The notes under the pieces were generated by a model. It ran no database searches, was not told where the DNA came from, and was given only the letters and a program-made list of their open reading frames with translations. This document shows positions 24,433 to 32,609 of a stretch of DNA of 64,000 nucleotides, in pieces; position 1 is the first letter of the stretch, and each line of letters opens with the position of its first letter. This DNA is from Cellulomonas hominis (GTDB lineage Bacteria; Actinomycetota; Actinomycetes; Actinomycetales; Cellulomonadaceae), in the NCBI RefSeq assembly GCF_014201095.1, contig NZ_JACHDN010000001.1, positions 2,418,001 through 2,482,000 of the forward strand, written 5' to 3'. The position numbers were made by a program, and so were the translations under genes.

Positions 24433-25959
24433 ATGAGCTCGACCCTGGCCCCCGAGGGCCCCGTGACCGGGGCGCCGCAGCCGCCGCAGGGCGCCTGGTC
24501 CGCCCTGCGGCGGCGGCTCGCCGACCGCCGGACCCTGATCGCCTACGCCGGCCTGGCCGTCATCTTCGTGCTGGTCCTCGCCCTCGCCCCGCACGGCGAG
24601 GGCGCGGAGTACGGCGCGTGGTCGCTGCTGCCCGCCGGCACGCTGTTCGTCTTCATCCTCGTGACCCAGCAGGTCGTGGAGGGGTTCATCTGGGCGTCCC
24701 TGCTCGGCGCGGTGATGCTCGCGCGGGGCGACTTCTTCGCCTTCTGGATCGACCGCCTCTTCTCCGAGGTGTCGAACACCGACAACCTCTGGCTGCTCGT
24801 GCTGCTGCTGAGCATCGGCGGGCTCATCGGGGTGTTCGAGCACCTGGGCCTCGCCGCGTCGTTCGCGGAGGCGGCCGCGCGCCTGGCCCGCGGGCCGAAG
24901 CGGTCCTCGCTCGTCACGGTCGTCGCGACCGCGCTGCTGTCGAACGACTCGTACCTGTCGACGTCGGGCGTGGGTGTCTCGATGACGCCGGTGAACAAGG
25001 GCTTCGGCCTGCCGAAGGCGTACAGCGCGATGCTCATCCGCTCGACGGCCGAGCCGACCTGCACGCTGAACCCGATCGGCTCCACCCCCGTCCTGGTCAC
25101 GGGCCTGCTGGTCACCGCGGGCGTCGTGGCGGCGGACGAGCAGGTGTCGGCGTACCTGCACATCCTCCCGTACCTGTTCTTCTCGCTGGCGATCGTGCTG
25201 GTCGCCGTCCTCGCCGCCGCCGGTGTGCTGCCGCTGATCGGCGGGATGCGCCGGGCCGCGGCCGTCGAGGCGCAGGAGGAGGCCGCCGAGGTCGCCGAGG
25301 CCGGGGACGCCCCCGCCGCGGAGGCCGCCGCCGCCGCCCGCCGGCCGCACTGGCTGAACATGGTCGTCTCGATCGCCGCCGTGATCGTCGGCACCCTGAT
25401 CACCGGTGACGTGCAGCAGGCGTTCCTCATCGCGCTCGTCGTCACCGGGGTCGTGCTGCTCGCGCAGCGGCTCACCACGCCGAGCGGGTACCTGGACGCC
25501 GTCATCGAGGGGATGAAGGACATCTTCTCCCTCGTGCTGCTCATGGCCATCGCGTTCGTGCTGGTCTCGTTCATCGCCGACCTCGACTTCGCCGGGTTCG
25601 TCATCCAGCACGTCTCGGGCGTCGTCGCCCCGGCGTGGCTGCCCCTCGTGGTGTTCCTCGTGTTCGGCGTGACCGAGCTGCTGGTCACGCTGAACTGGAG
25701 CCTGTACATCCTGCTCATCCCCGTGCTCGTGGCGCTCTGCGAGCAGACCGGCGCGAACCTGTGGGCAACCGTCGCCGCGCTGCTGGGCGCCGGCACCTGG
25801 GGCCTGACGGCGTCGATCTCCTCCGACGTCGGGCTGCTCACCGCCTCGTCCACCGAGGTGGGGCTGTTCCGGCACTGGATCACGAACCTGCCGTACCAGG
25901 TCGTCGCGTTCGTCGTGGCGGCCGCGGGGTTCGCCGTGGTCGGGCTGGTGGGGGCGTGA
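24433..25959 (+). CDS. NhaC-type Na+/H+ antiporter family transporter
   Basis: A 508-residue protein with 11-13 membrane helices of the NhaC / ion transporter superfamily. Conserved segments include STSGVGVSMTPVNKGFGLPKAYSAMLIRSTAEPTCTLNPIGS and GVTELLVTLNWSLYILLIPV. A charged Ala/Glu-rich cytoplasmic loop (about 270-305) separates two halves. Members of this group also carry organic ions. Its place one base after the kinase, inside an Amadori operon, suggests it imports the substrate rather than only moving sodium. It overlaps the next gene by GTGA. Confidence 0.85.
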   Translation: MSSTLAPEGPVTGAPQPPQGAWSALRRRLADRRTLIAYAGLAVIFVLVLALAPHGEGAEYGAWSLLPAGTLFVFILVTQQVVEGFIWASLLGAVMLARGDFFAFWIDRLFSEVSNTDNLWLLVLLLSIGGLIGVFEHLGLAASFAEAAARLARGPKRSSLVTVVATALLSNDSYLSTSGVGVSMTPVNKGFGLPKAYSAMLIRSTAEPTCTLNPIGSTPVLVTGLLVTAGVVAADEQVSAYLHILPYLFFSLAIVLVAVLAAAGVLPLIGGMRRAAAVEAQEEAAEVAEAGDAPAAEAAAAARRPHWLNMVVSIAAVIVGTLITGDVQQAFLIALVVTGVVLLAQRLTTPSGYLDAVIEGMKDIFSLVLLMAIAFVLVSFIADLDFAGFVIQHVSGVVAPAWLPLVVFLVFGVTELLVTLNWSLYILLIPVLVALCEQTGANLWATVAALLGAGTWGLTASISSDVGLLTASSTEVGLFRHWITNLPYQVVAFVVAAAGFAVVGLVGA

Positions 25960-27497
25960 GGGCCGCGGACCTCGTCGTCCGGTCCGAGGCGGTCTACGAC
26001 GCGGCGACGGGGACGGCGTCCCCGGGCCACGTGGCCGTCGCCGGCGACCGGATCCTGTCGGCCGGCCCGGGGCGGGGCGACCACCTCGTCGCCCCCGGCA
26101 CACGTGTCGTGGACGCGGGCGACGGGCTGGTCGTCCCCGGGCTGCACGACAACCACACCTTCGTCACCGCGCTCATGCTCGAGCACGCCGGTGTCGACGC
26201 GTCGGCGTGCGCCACGGCGGCCGACGTCGTCGGGGCGCTGCGCTCCGCGCCCGAGCCACCGCCCGGCGGGGTGCTGCTCGCCCGGGGAGCCGCCCTCGGC
26301 GAGGACGAGCGGGCCGGGCTGGCCGACGCCCTCGACGCGGCGTTCCCCGGCAGCCCGGCCGTCGTGCTGGGGGAGGGGCGGGAGTGGCTGGTCGCCGGGC
26401 GGGCCGCGCGCGCCGGCCTCGGCGAGGGGCTGGACCCGGCGTCGAACGAGGCGCTCGCCCCGCTCTACGCCGCCCTCGCCCGGGACGCCGACGTGGTGCG
26501 CCGCACCTACACCGGCACCGCGCGGCGGATGGCGGCGCAGGGGGTGGTGTCCGTCAAGGAGATCGCGTTCGACGACTACCTCGGCATGCTGCCCGTCCTC
26601 GACGACCTGACCCGCTCCGGTGACGTCCACCTGCGGATCAGCTTCGCGTCGCAGCCGGTGCAGGCGCCCGCGGACCTCGACTTCGGGGCCCGGGCCCGCG
26701 CCGCGTACGCCACCCCGCGGCTGCGGTTCCACGGGTTCAAGCTGATGACGGACGGCTCGTTCGACGAGTTCACCGGCGACCTCGCCGGCCCCGCCGACGC
26801 GTGGACCGCCCGGCAGCACGTGGACGTCGACTACGCCGCGCTGCGGCGCGAGGCTCGGCGGATCGTCGCGGCGGGCCACACCCTCGCGCTGAACGCCGAC
26901 GGGGACGGCGCCGTCGCGCGCTGCCTCGACGTGATCGAGGAGATGCGGCTCGACGGCCTGGCCCTGCCGGAGCTGCTGTCCCTGTCCGACGTCTCGCTCA
27001 TCACCGACGAGGACGCGCGGCGGGCCGGCGCCCTGCGGGTGTTCTGCGAGGTGTACACGCAGCTGCTGCTCATCGAGGGCTACACCACCGACCTGGTGCG
27101 GGACATCCTCGGCCCGGAGCGGGAGCAGCGGCTCGGCAACCACGCCCGGCTGCTCGCGGCCGGCGCGCGGCTCACCTCCGGCACGGACCTGCCGCTGTTC
27201 TTCCCGTCCCTCGGGGAGGCCATGCTGTCCGCCGCGGAGCGCCGGTTCCCGGGCGGCGGCCCGGACGGCGGCTGGCACCCCGGGCGCGGGCTGACCCGCG
27301 CCCAGGTGGTCGACTCGTGGACCGGGACGGCCGCCGCCGCGATGGGCCTCGGCGGGTGGACGGGCGCGCTCCGGCCCGGGCTCCGCGCGGACGTCGCGGT
27401 GTTCGACCGCGACCTCCTGCGGGTGCCCGCCGACCGGCTCGCCGGGTCCGCGGCGGTGCTCACCGTCGCCGGCGGGACCGTGGTGCACGAGGCGTGA
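25956..27497 (+). CDS. amidohydrolase family protein (YtcJ-like)
   Basis: A 513-residue metal-dependent hydrolase with the composite beta-sandwich/TIM-barrel layout: DAGDGLVVPGLHDNHTF at the first metal motif, later KLMTDGSFDE, TLALNADGDGAVARCLD, and TSGTDLPLFF with the final Asp. The usual HxH of the first motif is replaced by HDNH, and other histidines expected in YtcJ-like enzymes are hard to find, so metal use may differ. It may cleave the amide or amine part of an imported conjugate. Coupled by GTGA to the transporter. Confidence 0.82.
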   Translation: MRAADLVVRSEAVYDAATGTASPGHVAVAGDRILSAGPGRGDHLVAPGTRVVDAGDGLVVPGLHDNHTFVTALMLEHAGVDASACATAADVVGALRSAPEPPPGGVLLARGAALGEDERAGLADALDAAFPGSPAVVLGEGREWLVAGRAARAGLGEGLDPASNEALAPLYAALARDADVVRRTYTGTARRMAAQGVVSVKEIAFDDYLGMLPVLDDLTRSGDVHLRISFASQPVQAPADLDFGARARAAYATPRLRFHGFKLMTDGSFDEFTGDLAGPADAWTARQHVDVDYAALRREARRIVAAGHTLALNADGDGAVARCLDVIEEMRLDGLALPELLSLSDVSLITDEDARRAGALRVFCEVYTQLLLIEGYTTDLVRDILGPEREQRLGNHARLLAAGARLTSGTDLPLFFPSLGEAMLSAAERRFPGGGPDGGWHPGRGLTRAQVVDSWTGTAAAAMGLGGWTGALRPGLRADVAVFDRDLLRVPADRLAGSAAVLTVAGGTVVHEA

Positions 27498-27529
27498 GCA
27501 GGGGTGACGCGTCGGATAGGCTCACCGGC

Positions 27530-28618
27530 GTGTCCGGCGCGTCACCCACCCGAGTCACGGTCACCGACGTCGCCAGGGCGGCCGGCGTGGCCCGTGCGAC
27601 GGCGGCCCGGGTGCTCGGCGGCTACGGCTCCGTCCACGCCGGCCTGCAGGAGCGGGTCCGGGAGGCGGCCGCCGCCCTCGGCTACCAGCCGAACACCCTG
27701 GCCCGGTCCATGGCGACCGGCGTCACGCACACCATCGGCGTCGTCGTCGCCGACATCGGCAACCCGTTCTTCGCGGGCGTCGTCCGGGGGATCGCCGACA
27801 GCGCCCGCGCGGCCGGCTACGACACGATCGTCGTCAACACCGACGAGAGCGCCGTCCGCGAGCAGGACGCCGTCCGCGTCCTGCTCGGCAAGCAGATCGA
27901 CGGCCTGGTCGTCGCGTCCGCGGTCGGCGCGGCCGACGACCCCGCGCACCTGCGCGCCGCCGTCGAGCGCGGGGTCCCCGTCGTCGCCGTCGACCGCGAG
28001 CTCCCGGCCCTCGACGTGGACGCCGTCGTCATCGACAACCACGACATCGCCGCCGCGGCCGTCCGGCACCTCACCGCCGCCGGCCACCGGCGCGTCGCGC
28101 TCGCCTGGGGCCCGGCGCTCCCGCACCGGCCGCGCTCCCTGCGGACCCTGCTCGACGCGAGCGGCCGCGACCTGCCCACCAGCGGCGCGCGCCTGCGGGG
28201 CTGGGCCGACGCCCTGACCGAGGCCGGCCACGAGCCCGACCCGGCGCTGGTCATGACGGGCAGCCAGACGATCGAGGGCGTCCGCCGGTTCGTCACCCGC
28301 CAGCTCCAGGCCGACGACCCGGCCACCGCCGTGTTCGCCACCGAGACCGACGCCGTGCTCGGCACCCTCGCCGCCGCGCGCGACCTCGGGCTGCGGATCC
28401 CGGAGGACCTGTCGGTCGTCGGGTTCGACGACAGCCCGTGGGCCACGGTGACCGTGCCGGCGCTGACCATGGTCGAGCAGCCGGTGCGGCAGCTCGGGCA
28501 GACCGCCGCCGCGCGGCTCGTGCAGCGGATCGAGGGCCGCGGCGCGGGCGCGGCGCGGACGCGGGCGCTGCGCGGGCGGCTCGTGGAGCGGGACTCCGTG
28601 GCGGCGCCGCGGGCGTGA
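27530..28618 (+). CDS. LacI-family transcriptional regulator
   Basis: A 362-residue regulator with the N-terminal HTH VTVTDVARAAGVARATAARVLGGYGSVHAGLQERV, the hinge helix LGYQPNTLARSMATG, and a periplasmic-binding-protein-like sensor (TIGVVVADIGNPFFAGVVRGI; VVGFDDSPWATVTVPALTMVEQP). It probably responds to an Amadori compound or its phosphate. GTG 27530 was chosen because TAGGCT lies just upstream, suggesting its own leaderless promoter; GTG 27494, overlapping the amidohydrolase stop, is an alternative read from the operon transcript. Confidence 0.92.
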   Translation: MSGASPTRVTVTDVARAAGVARATAARVLGGYGSVHAGLQERVREAAAALGYQPNTLARSMATGVTHTIGVVVADIGNPFFAGVVRGIADSARAAGYDTIVVNTDESAVREQDAVRVLLGKQIDGLVVASAVGAADDPAHLRAAVERGVPVVAVDRELPALDVDAVVIDNHDIAAAAVRHLTAAGHRRVALAWGPALPHRPRSLRTLLDASGRDLPTSGARLRGWADALTEAGHEPDPALVMTGSQTIEGVRRFVTRQLQADDPATAVFATETDAVLGTLAAARDLGLRIPEDLSVVGFDDSPWATVTVPALTMVEQPVRQLGQTAAARLVQRIEGRGAGAARTRALRGRLVERDSVAAPRA

Positions 28619-28665
28619 CGCGGGCGTCAGGCGTGCGTCACGCGGGTGGCTGCGGCGCGGCGGGG

Positions 28666-29901
28666 TCAGGCCGGCGTGGCCGCCCGGGCCTCGTCGCCCG
28701 CGGCGCGGCGCGCGACGAGCCGGTTGAGCCGCTCGGACATGACGAGGCCCAGGGCCACCAGCACCGCGACGAACAGCGGGAAGATCCATGTCCCGGCCCA
28801 GGTCGAGAGCGCCCCGAACAGCGGCGGCGCGAGCGTCGAGCCGGTGTAGGCCGCGGCCATCTGGATGCCGATGATCGCCTGCGAGCTGCGGCGGCCGAAG
28901 TTCACGGGCGTGGAGTGGATGATCGCCGGGTAGATCGGCGCGCAGCCCAGCCCGGCCACCACGAGGCCGGCCAGCGCGAGCACGTCGGTCCCGACCGGCA
29001 GGGCGATCAGCACGACGCCGGCCGCGACCGTCGCGAAGCCCCAGCGGATCAGCTGCGTGTCGCCGATCCGGTCGGCGAAGAACCCGGCCAGGAACCGCCC
29101 GCCGGTGATGCCCAGCAGGAACAGCGAGCCGAACGCCGCCGCGGTCGCGGTGTCCACGCCGCGGTCCGTGACGAGGTAGGTCGACGCCCAGAGGATCGCC
29201 GTGCTCTCGAGCGCGCAGTAGGCGAAGAACGCGGTGAGGACGAGCAGGACGCCCGGGATGCGGAGCGCCTGCGCGAGCGGGACGTGCGCGCCGCCCCTGC
29301 CCGCGGGGTCGGCGTCGTCGCCGTCGGCAGCCGGTTCCGCGGGCCGGACCGGGTTGACCCGGCCCCACAGCGGCAGGCTGACGAGCAGCACGACCGTGAG
29401 CGCGATCTGGATCGTGCCGACGATGCCGTAGGCGCCGGACCAGCCCAGCCGGGTGCCGAGGGCGTAGCTCATGATGAACGGGCTGATCGAGGCGCCCACG
29501 CCCCAGAAGCTGTGCAGCCAGTTCATGTGCCGCGCGGCGTAGTGCAGGGCCACGTAGTTGTTGAGGGCCGCGTCGACCGCCCCGGCGCCCAGGCCGTACG
29601 GGATCGCCCAGAGGCAGAGCATCCAGAACGCGCCCGAGAACGAGAAGCCGACCAGCGCGGCCGCGGTCATGCCGACGCTGACGGCCGTGACGAGGCCGGC
29701 ACCGAACCGGCGCGTGAGCCGGTCGGACGCGAGGCTGGAGACGATCGTGCCGCCGGCGATGATCATCGTGAGGATCCCGGCGGAGCCGAGCGGGACGCCG
29801 AGGTCCTCGTGCATGACCGGCCACCCGGACCCGACGAGCGAGTCGGGCAGACCGAGGCTGATGAAGGCGACGTAGATGATCGTCAGCAGGAGGGAGTACA
29901 C
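28666..29901 (-). CDS. MFS transporter
   Basis: A 411-residue major-facilitator protein with about 12 helices. It has the YVAFISLGLPDSLVGSGWPVM start typical of a sugar/fucose-permease-like branch and the loop-2/3 motif DRLTRRFGAG. A charged central loop (about 190-215) separates the halves. The substrate is unknown. The start GTG 29901 has no clear binding site, so the message may be structured or start elsewhere. A perfect palindrome lies 77 bases upstream. Convergent to the LacI gene, it might transport a related sugar, but no operon link exists. Confidence 0.88.
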   Translation of the reverse strand: MYSLLLTIIYVAFISLGLPDSLVGSGWPVMHEDLGVPLGSAGILTMIIAGGTIVSSLASDRLTRRFGAGLVTAVSVGMTAAALVGFSFSGAFWMLCLWAIPYGLGAGAVDAALNNYVALHYAARHMNWLHSFWGVGASISPFIMSYALGTRLGWSGAYGIVGTIQIALTVVLLVSLPLWGRVNPVRPAEPAADGDDADPAGRGGAHVPLAQALRIPGVLLVLTAFFAYCALESTAILWASTYLVTDRGVDTATAAAFGSLFLLGITGGRFLAGFFADRIGDTQLIRWGFATVAAGVVLIALPVGTDVLALAGLVVAGLGCAPIYPAIIHSTPVNFGRRSSQAIIGIQMAAAYTGSTLAPPLFGALSTWAGTWIFPLFVAVLVALGLVMSERLNRLVARRAAGDEARAATPA

Positions 29902-29977
29902 GGCCTGGGGTGCTGCCTTTCCGCGGCTCGGGCCTCGGCCCGGGGAGGCGCCGGGCGACGGTCCGCCGGCGGGTTGC

Positions 29978-29993
29978 GTGTACGAGCGTACAC
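29978..29993. promoter_or_regulatory. operator upstream of the MFS gene
   Basis: GTGTACG and CGTACAC form a perfect inverted repeat around AG. The inner GTACG-NN-CGTAC is shared with the palindrome before the acetyltransferase-TetR operon at 41,833, so one TetR-type protein may bind both. Confidence 0.65.
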
Positions 29994-30134
29994 ATGCCTC
30001 AGGGGGCGCGGTGCCGTTCCCCGGTGCCCTGAGCCCGCGCGGGCGGGTCGGACGGTGCGCCGGGGTCCTCCCCGCGGGGGTCCCCGCGTGAGATCGTCCT
30101 CCCTGCGAGCACGCCGTGGACCCCGGGGCAGTAC

Positions 30135-30776
30135 GTGGCGACCGACCGCCAGGCGGAGCAGATGGCGGCCGCCGCCATGCGGAGCATGGGCTTCGCGGAT
30201 GCGCAGGAGACGCCGGTCGGGCCGGACGGCGGAGTGGACGTCCGCAGTCGCAGGGCGATCGCCCAGGTGAAGTTCCGCGGCGCGCAGACGGGTCGCGTCG
30301 ACGTGCAGCGGCTGGTCGGTGCCCGGGGCCGCGAGGTGCTCGACCTGTTCTTCTTCACGATCGCCGGCTACTCGGCACGTGCCGTCGAGTACGCGACCGA
30401 GATGGACGTCGCGCTGTTCACCTACGACCCCACGGGAGCGCTGTCGCCGCACAGCCCGGCCGCCGTCCGGCACCTCCAGGCGGCCGCCCGTCCGGCGACC
30501 CCGGTGCCGGCCGCCGTTCCGCCGTCACCCGGCCGCGTCTGGTGGCGCCGGAACTGGTGGAAGGCCGTCACGGTCTTCTGCTGGGCGAGCGTGGTGCCGC
30601 TGCTCGTCGACGCGATCCGGGCCACGGCCGCGGGGGAGGACGACCCCGGTTGGGGGAACCCGCCGCTCGCGCTGGGGATCGCCGTGGTCGGCACGCTGGT
30701 CTGGCGGCGGCAGGCGCGACGGCGGCAGGAGCGGAGCAGTCCGCGGGCGCAACTGCATCTACCGCCGCGGCCGTAG
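30135..30776 (+). CDS. Mrr-like restriction endonuclease with membrane segments
   Basis: A 213-residue protein. Residues 5-100 fit the Mrr_cat PD-(D/E)xK nuclease fold: AEQMAAAAMRSMGFADAQ helix, GVDV with the catalytic Asp, and AQVKF as the (D/E/Q)xK strand. After a Pro/Ala linker, two hydrophobic helices (about 143-160 and 177-195) are followed by an Arg-rich end, so the nuclease may sit at the inner membrane face. No methyltransferase is adjacent. It lies next to hipBA and tRNA-Lys, in what may be a small island. Activity on modified DNA is possible but not shown. Confidence 0.75.
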   Translation: MATDRQAEQMAAAAMRSMGFADAQETPVGPDGGVDVRSRRAIAQVKFRGAQTGRVDVQRLVGARGREVLDLFFFTIAGYSARAVEYATEMDVALFTYDPTGALSPHSPAAVRHLQAAARPATPVPAAVPPSPGRVWWRRNWWKAVTVFCWASVVPLLVDAIRATAAGEDDPGWGNPPLALGIAVVGTLVWRRQARRRQERSSPRAQLHLPPRP

Positions 30777-30797
30777 GGGCAGAGGTCCGACGGCCGG

Positions 30798-30871
30798 TGT
30801 CAGCGAACGGTGACACGGGCACCGATGTCAGCATGCGTAGACATGGCGACCGGTGTCCACGTACGCTGACA
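30798..30871. promoter_or_regulatory. three tandem hip operators at 28-bp spacing
   Basis: Three 18-bp sites of the form TGTC-N10-GACA begin at 30798, 30826 and 30854, exactly 28 bp apart. The last ends on the A of the hipB ATG at 30871, so repression would cover the start of a leaderless transcript. The design parallels the TATCC-N8-GGATA operators bound by HipB in Escherichia coli. Confidence 0.85.
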
Positions 30872-31116
30872 TGGTGGACGTCATCACCGCGCGCACCCTG
30901 CCGCAGCTCGGCCTCACGATCCGCCGGCTGCGCGACCGGCGCGGGCTGAGCCAGGCCGAGCTCGCCGAGCGCGCGGGAGTCTCCCGCCAGTGGGTCATCG
31001 CGGTCGAGCAGGGGCAGAAGAAGGGGCTCGAGGTCGGCCTCATCATGCGCGTCCTGGACGCCCTGGACGCCTCGCTGACCGTGCGGGACGACCTCGACGC
31101 GGACGCCGAGCGATGA
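30871..31116 (+). CDS. hipB: HipB-like antitoxin, XRE family
   Basis: An 81-residue helix-turn-helix protein: LGLTIRRLRDRRGLSQAELAERAGVSRQWVIAVEQGQKKGLEVGLIMRVLDAL is a complete XRE domain. As in other hip modules it should bind its own operators and, with HipA, repress the pair and restrain the kinase. ATG 30871 touches the third operator; an upstream GTG would place coding sequence inside the operators. Its stop overlaps the hipA start by four bases (ATGA). Confidence 0.93.
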   Translation: MVDVITARTLPQLGLTIRRLRDRRGLSQAELAERAGVSRQWVIAVEQGQKKGLEVGLIMRVLDALDASLTVRDDLDADAER

Positions 31117-32414
31117 CCGGCCCGCTCGCCGTGCTGCTCGGCGGTCGTGTGGCCGGCCTGCTCGAGCGGACCCGCCGCAACGTCCTGCGGTTCGCGTACG
31201 ACCCGGACGCCACGCGCACGGGTCGGACGCCCCTGTCGCTGTCCCTCCCCCTGGCGAGCCAGGTGTACACCGGGGAGCCCGTCGACAGGTTCGTGCGCGC
31301 CCTGCTGCCCGAGTCGAACGGCGCGCTGGCCGCGATCGAGCGCCAGCACCCCGGTGTGGACCGGTACGACCCGCTCAGCCTGCTCGCGGCGATCGGCCAG
31401 GACTGCCCCGGTGCCGTGCAGTTCTGCCACCCCGACGACGTGGACGCGACGCTGACTCGGACCGGCTCGCTCGAGCCGCAGTCGGCCGGGCAGATCGAGC
31501 AGCGACTCGCCGAGCTCCGCATCGACGAGGACGCCTCGTGGACGATGCCCGGCGAGCACTGGTCGCTCGGCGGGACGCAGCCCAAGTTCGCGTTGCGGCG
31601 CATCGGCGACCGGTGGTTCCAGGCGCAGGGCTCCCAGCCCACGAGCCACATCCTCAAGCCCGGCGTCCACGGCCTGACGTCGCAGGCGCTCGTCGAGCAC
31701 ATCAGCATGCGCGCGGCCGCCGCGTGCGGGGTCGACGTGGCGCACACCGAGTACCTCCAGGTGAAGTCCGAGAGCGCCGTCGCGATCACGCGCTTCGACC
31801 GCCGCGCCGACGGTGACGTCCTGCTCCGGCTGCACCAGGAGGACCTGTGCCAGGCGCTCGGCGTCGGTGAGAAGTACGAGGAGTACGGCGGGCCGACGGC
31901 GGCCGACATCGTCCGGCTGCTGCGCGAGCGGTCCGCGACCGCTGCCGCCGCACGCCGCAACGTGGACCGGTTCGTCGACGGGCTGGTGTTCAACACGGTC
32001 GTCGCCGCTCCTGATGCGCACGCCCGGAACTACGCGGTGCTCCTGGACGGTGAGGACGTGCGGCTGGCGCCGCTCTTCGACGTCTCGACGAGCCTGCCGT
32101 ACGACGCGCCCCGGCGGGGTCGCGTGCTCTCGATGTCGATCGGCGGTGAGGTCGACGCCGGGCGGGTCGGGCGGGAGCAGTGGCGGCGGTTCGCGGACGA
32201 GAACGACCTCGACGTGGAGCGGGTCCTCGACCGGGTGCGGCTGGTCGCCGGGACGGCGCCGGGGGCGATGCTCGACGCGCTCGGCGAGGTCGAGGACTGG
32301 GACGGGAGCGTGGCGGGGCTGCGCGAGCGCCTGGAGGCGGGGGTCGCCGGGTACGCGCGCGGATCGGCGATGCGGTGGGCCCCGTGGGGATCGAACCCAC
32401 AACCCGCGGATTAA
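31113..32414 (+). CDS. hipA: HipA-like serine/threonine kinase toxin
   Basis: A 433-residue toxin kinase. The N-terminal HipA-N1 domain (LLGGRVAGLLERTRRNVLRFAYD) is followed by the kinase core: SLGGTQPKFALR glycine-loop region, HILKPG for ATP binding, the catalytic APDAHARNYAVLL and LAPLFDVSTSLPY (metal-binding Asp). Known HipA proteins phosphorylate glutamyl-tRNA synthetase and arrest translation. The last 13 codons and the stop lie inside the tRNA-Lys gene on the other strand, reading WAPWGSNPQPAD, an unusual end probably created when the module came to rest beside the tRNA. Confidence 0.93.
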   Translation: MTGPLAVLLGGRVAGLLERTRRNVLRFAYDPDATRTGRTPLSLSLPLASQVYTGEPVDRFVRALLPESNGALAAIERQHPGVDRYDPLSLLAAIGQDCPGAVQFCHPDDVDATLTRTGSLEPQSAGQIEQRLAELRIDEDASWTMPGEHWSLGGTQPKFALRRIGDRWFQAQGSQPTSHILKPGVHGLTSQALVEHISMRAAAACGVDVAHTEYLQVKSESAVAITRFDRRADGDVLLRLHQEDLCQALGVGEKYEEYGGPTAADIVRLLRERSATAAAARRNVDRFVDGLVFNTVVAAPDAHARNYAVLLDGEDVRLAPLFDVSTSLPYDAPRRGRVLSMSIGGEVDAGRVGREQWRRFADENDLDVERVLDRVRLVAGTAPGAMLDALGEVEDWDGSVAGLRERLEAGVAGYARGSAMRWAPWGSNPQPAD

Positions 32415-32448
32415 AAGTCCGCTGCTCTGCCAGTTGAGCTAGAGGCCC
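32376..32448 (-). tRNA. tRNA-Lys (TTT)
   Basis: 73-nt cloverleaf with acceptor GGGCCTC paired to GGGGCCC (one G-U pair and a weak pair), discriminator A, and anticodon loop CTTTTAA giving TTT (lysine). Its 3' half is overlapped by the end of hipA on the plus strand. tRNA 3' ends are frequent integration sites. Confidence 0.95.
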
Positions 32449-32609
32449 GGGAGGTGACGGGACCCGATCCGGGTCCCCTCGGGAGAACTCCCGCGCCGCC
32501 GGCCGAGGCGTGGTGACGTGCCGGCGGCGACGACCTCGAAGGTACCGCGGATGCGGGCGACGACGGTGCCCGGTCACCGACCGGCTCCGTCGTCTTCCCC
32601 GCCCGCCCG

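Noticed and set aside
24543..27488. Very long open frame on the minus strand opposite the transporter, amidohydrolase genes
   Set aside because: Its translation is Ala/Arg/Gly/Asp-rich with no domain, it lies opposite genes with clear family motifs, and stop codons are rare by chance at this GC content.
32449..32609. Integrase or attachment-site duplicate next to tRNA-Lys
   Set aside because: No integrase frame and no second copy of the tRNA 3' end was found by reading the flanks.
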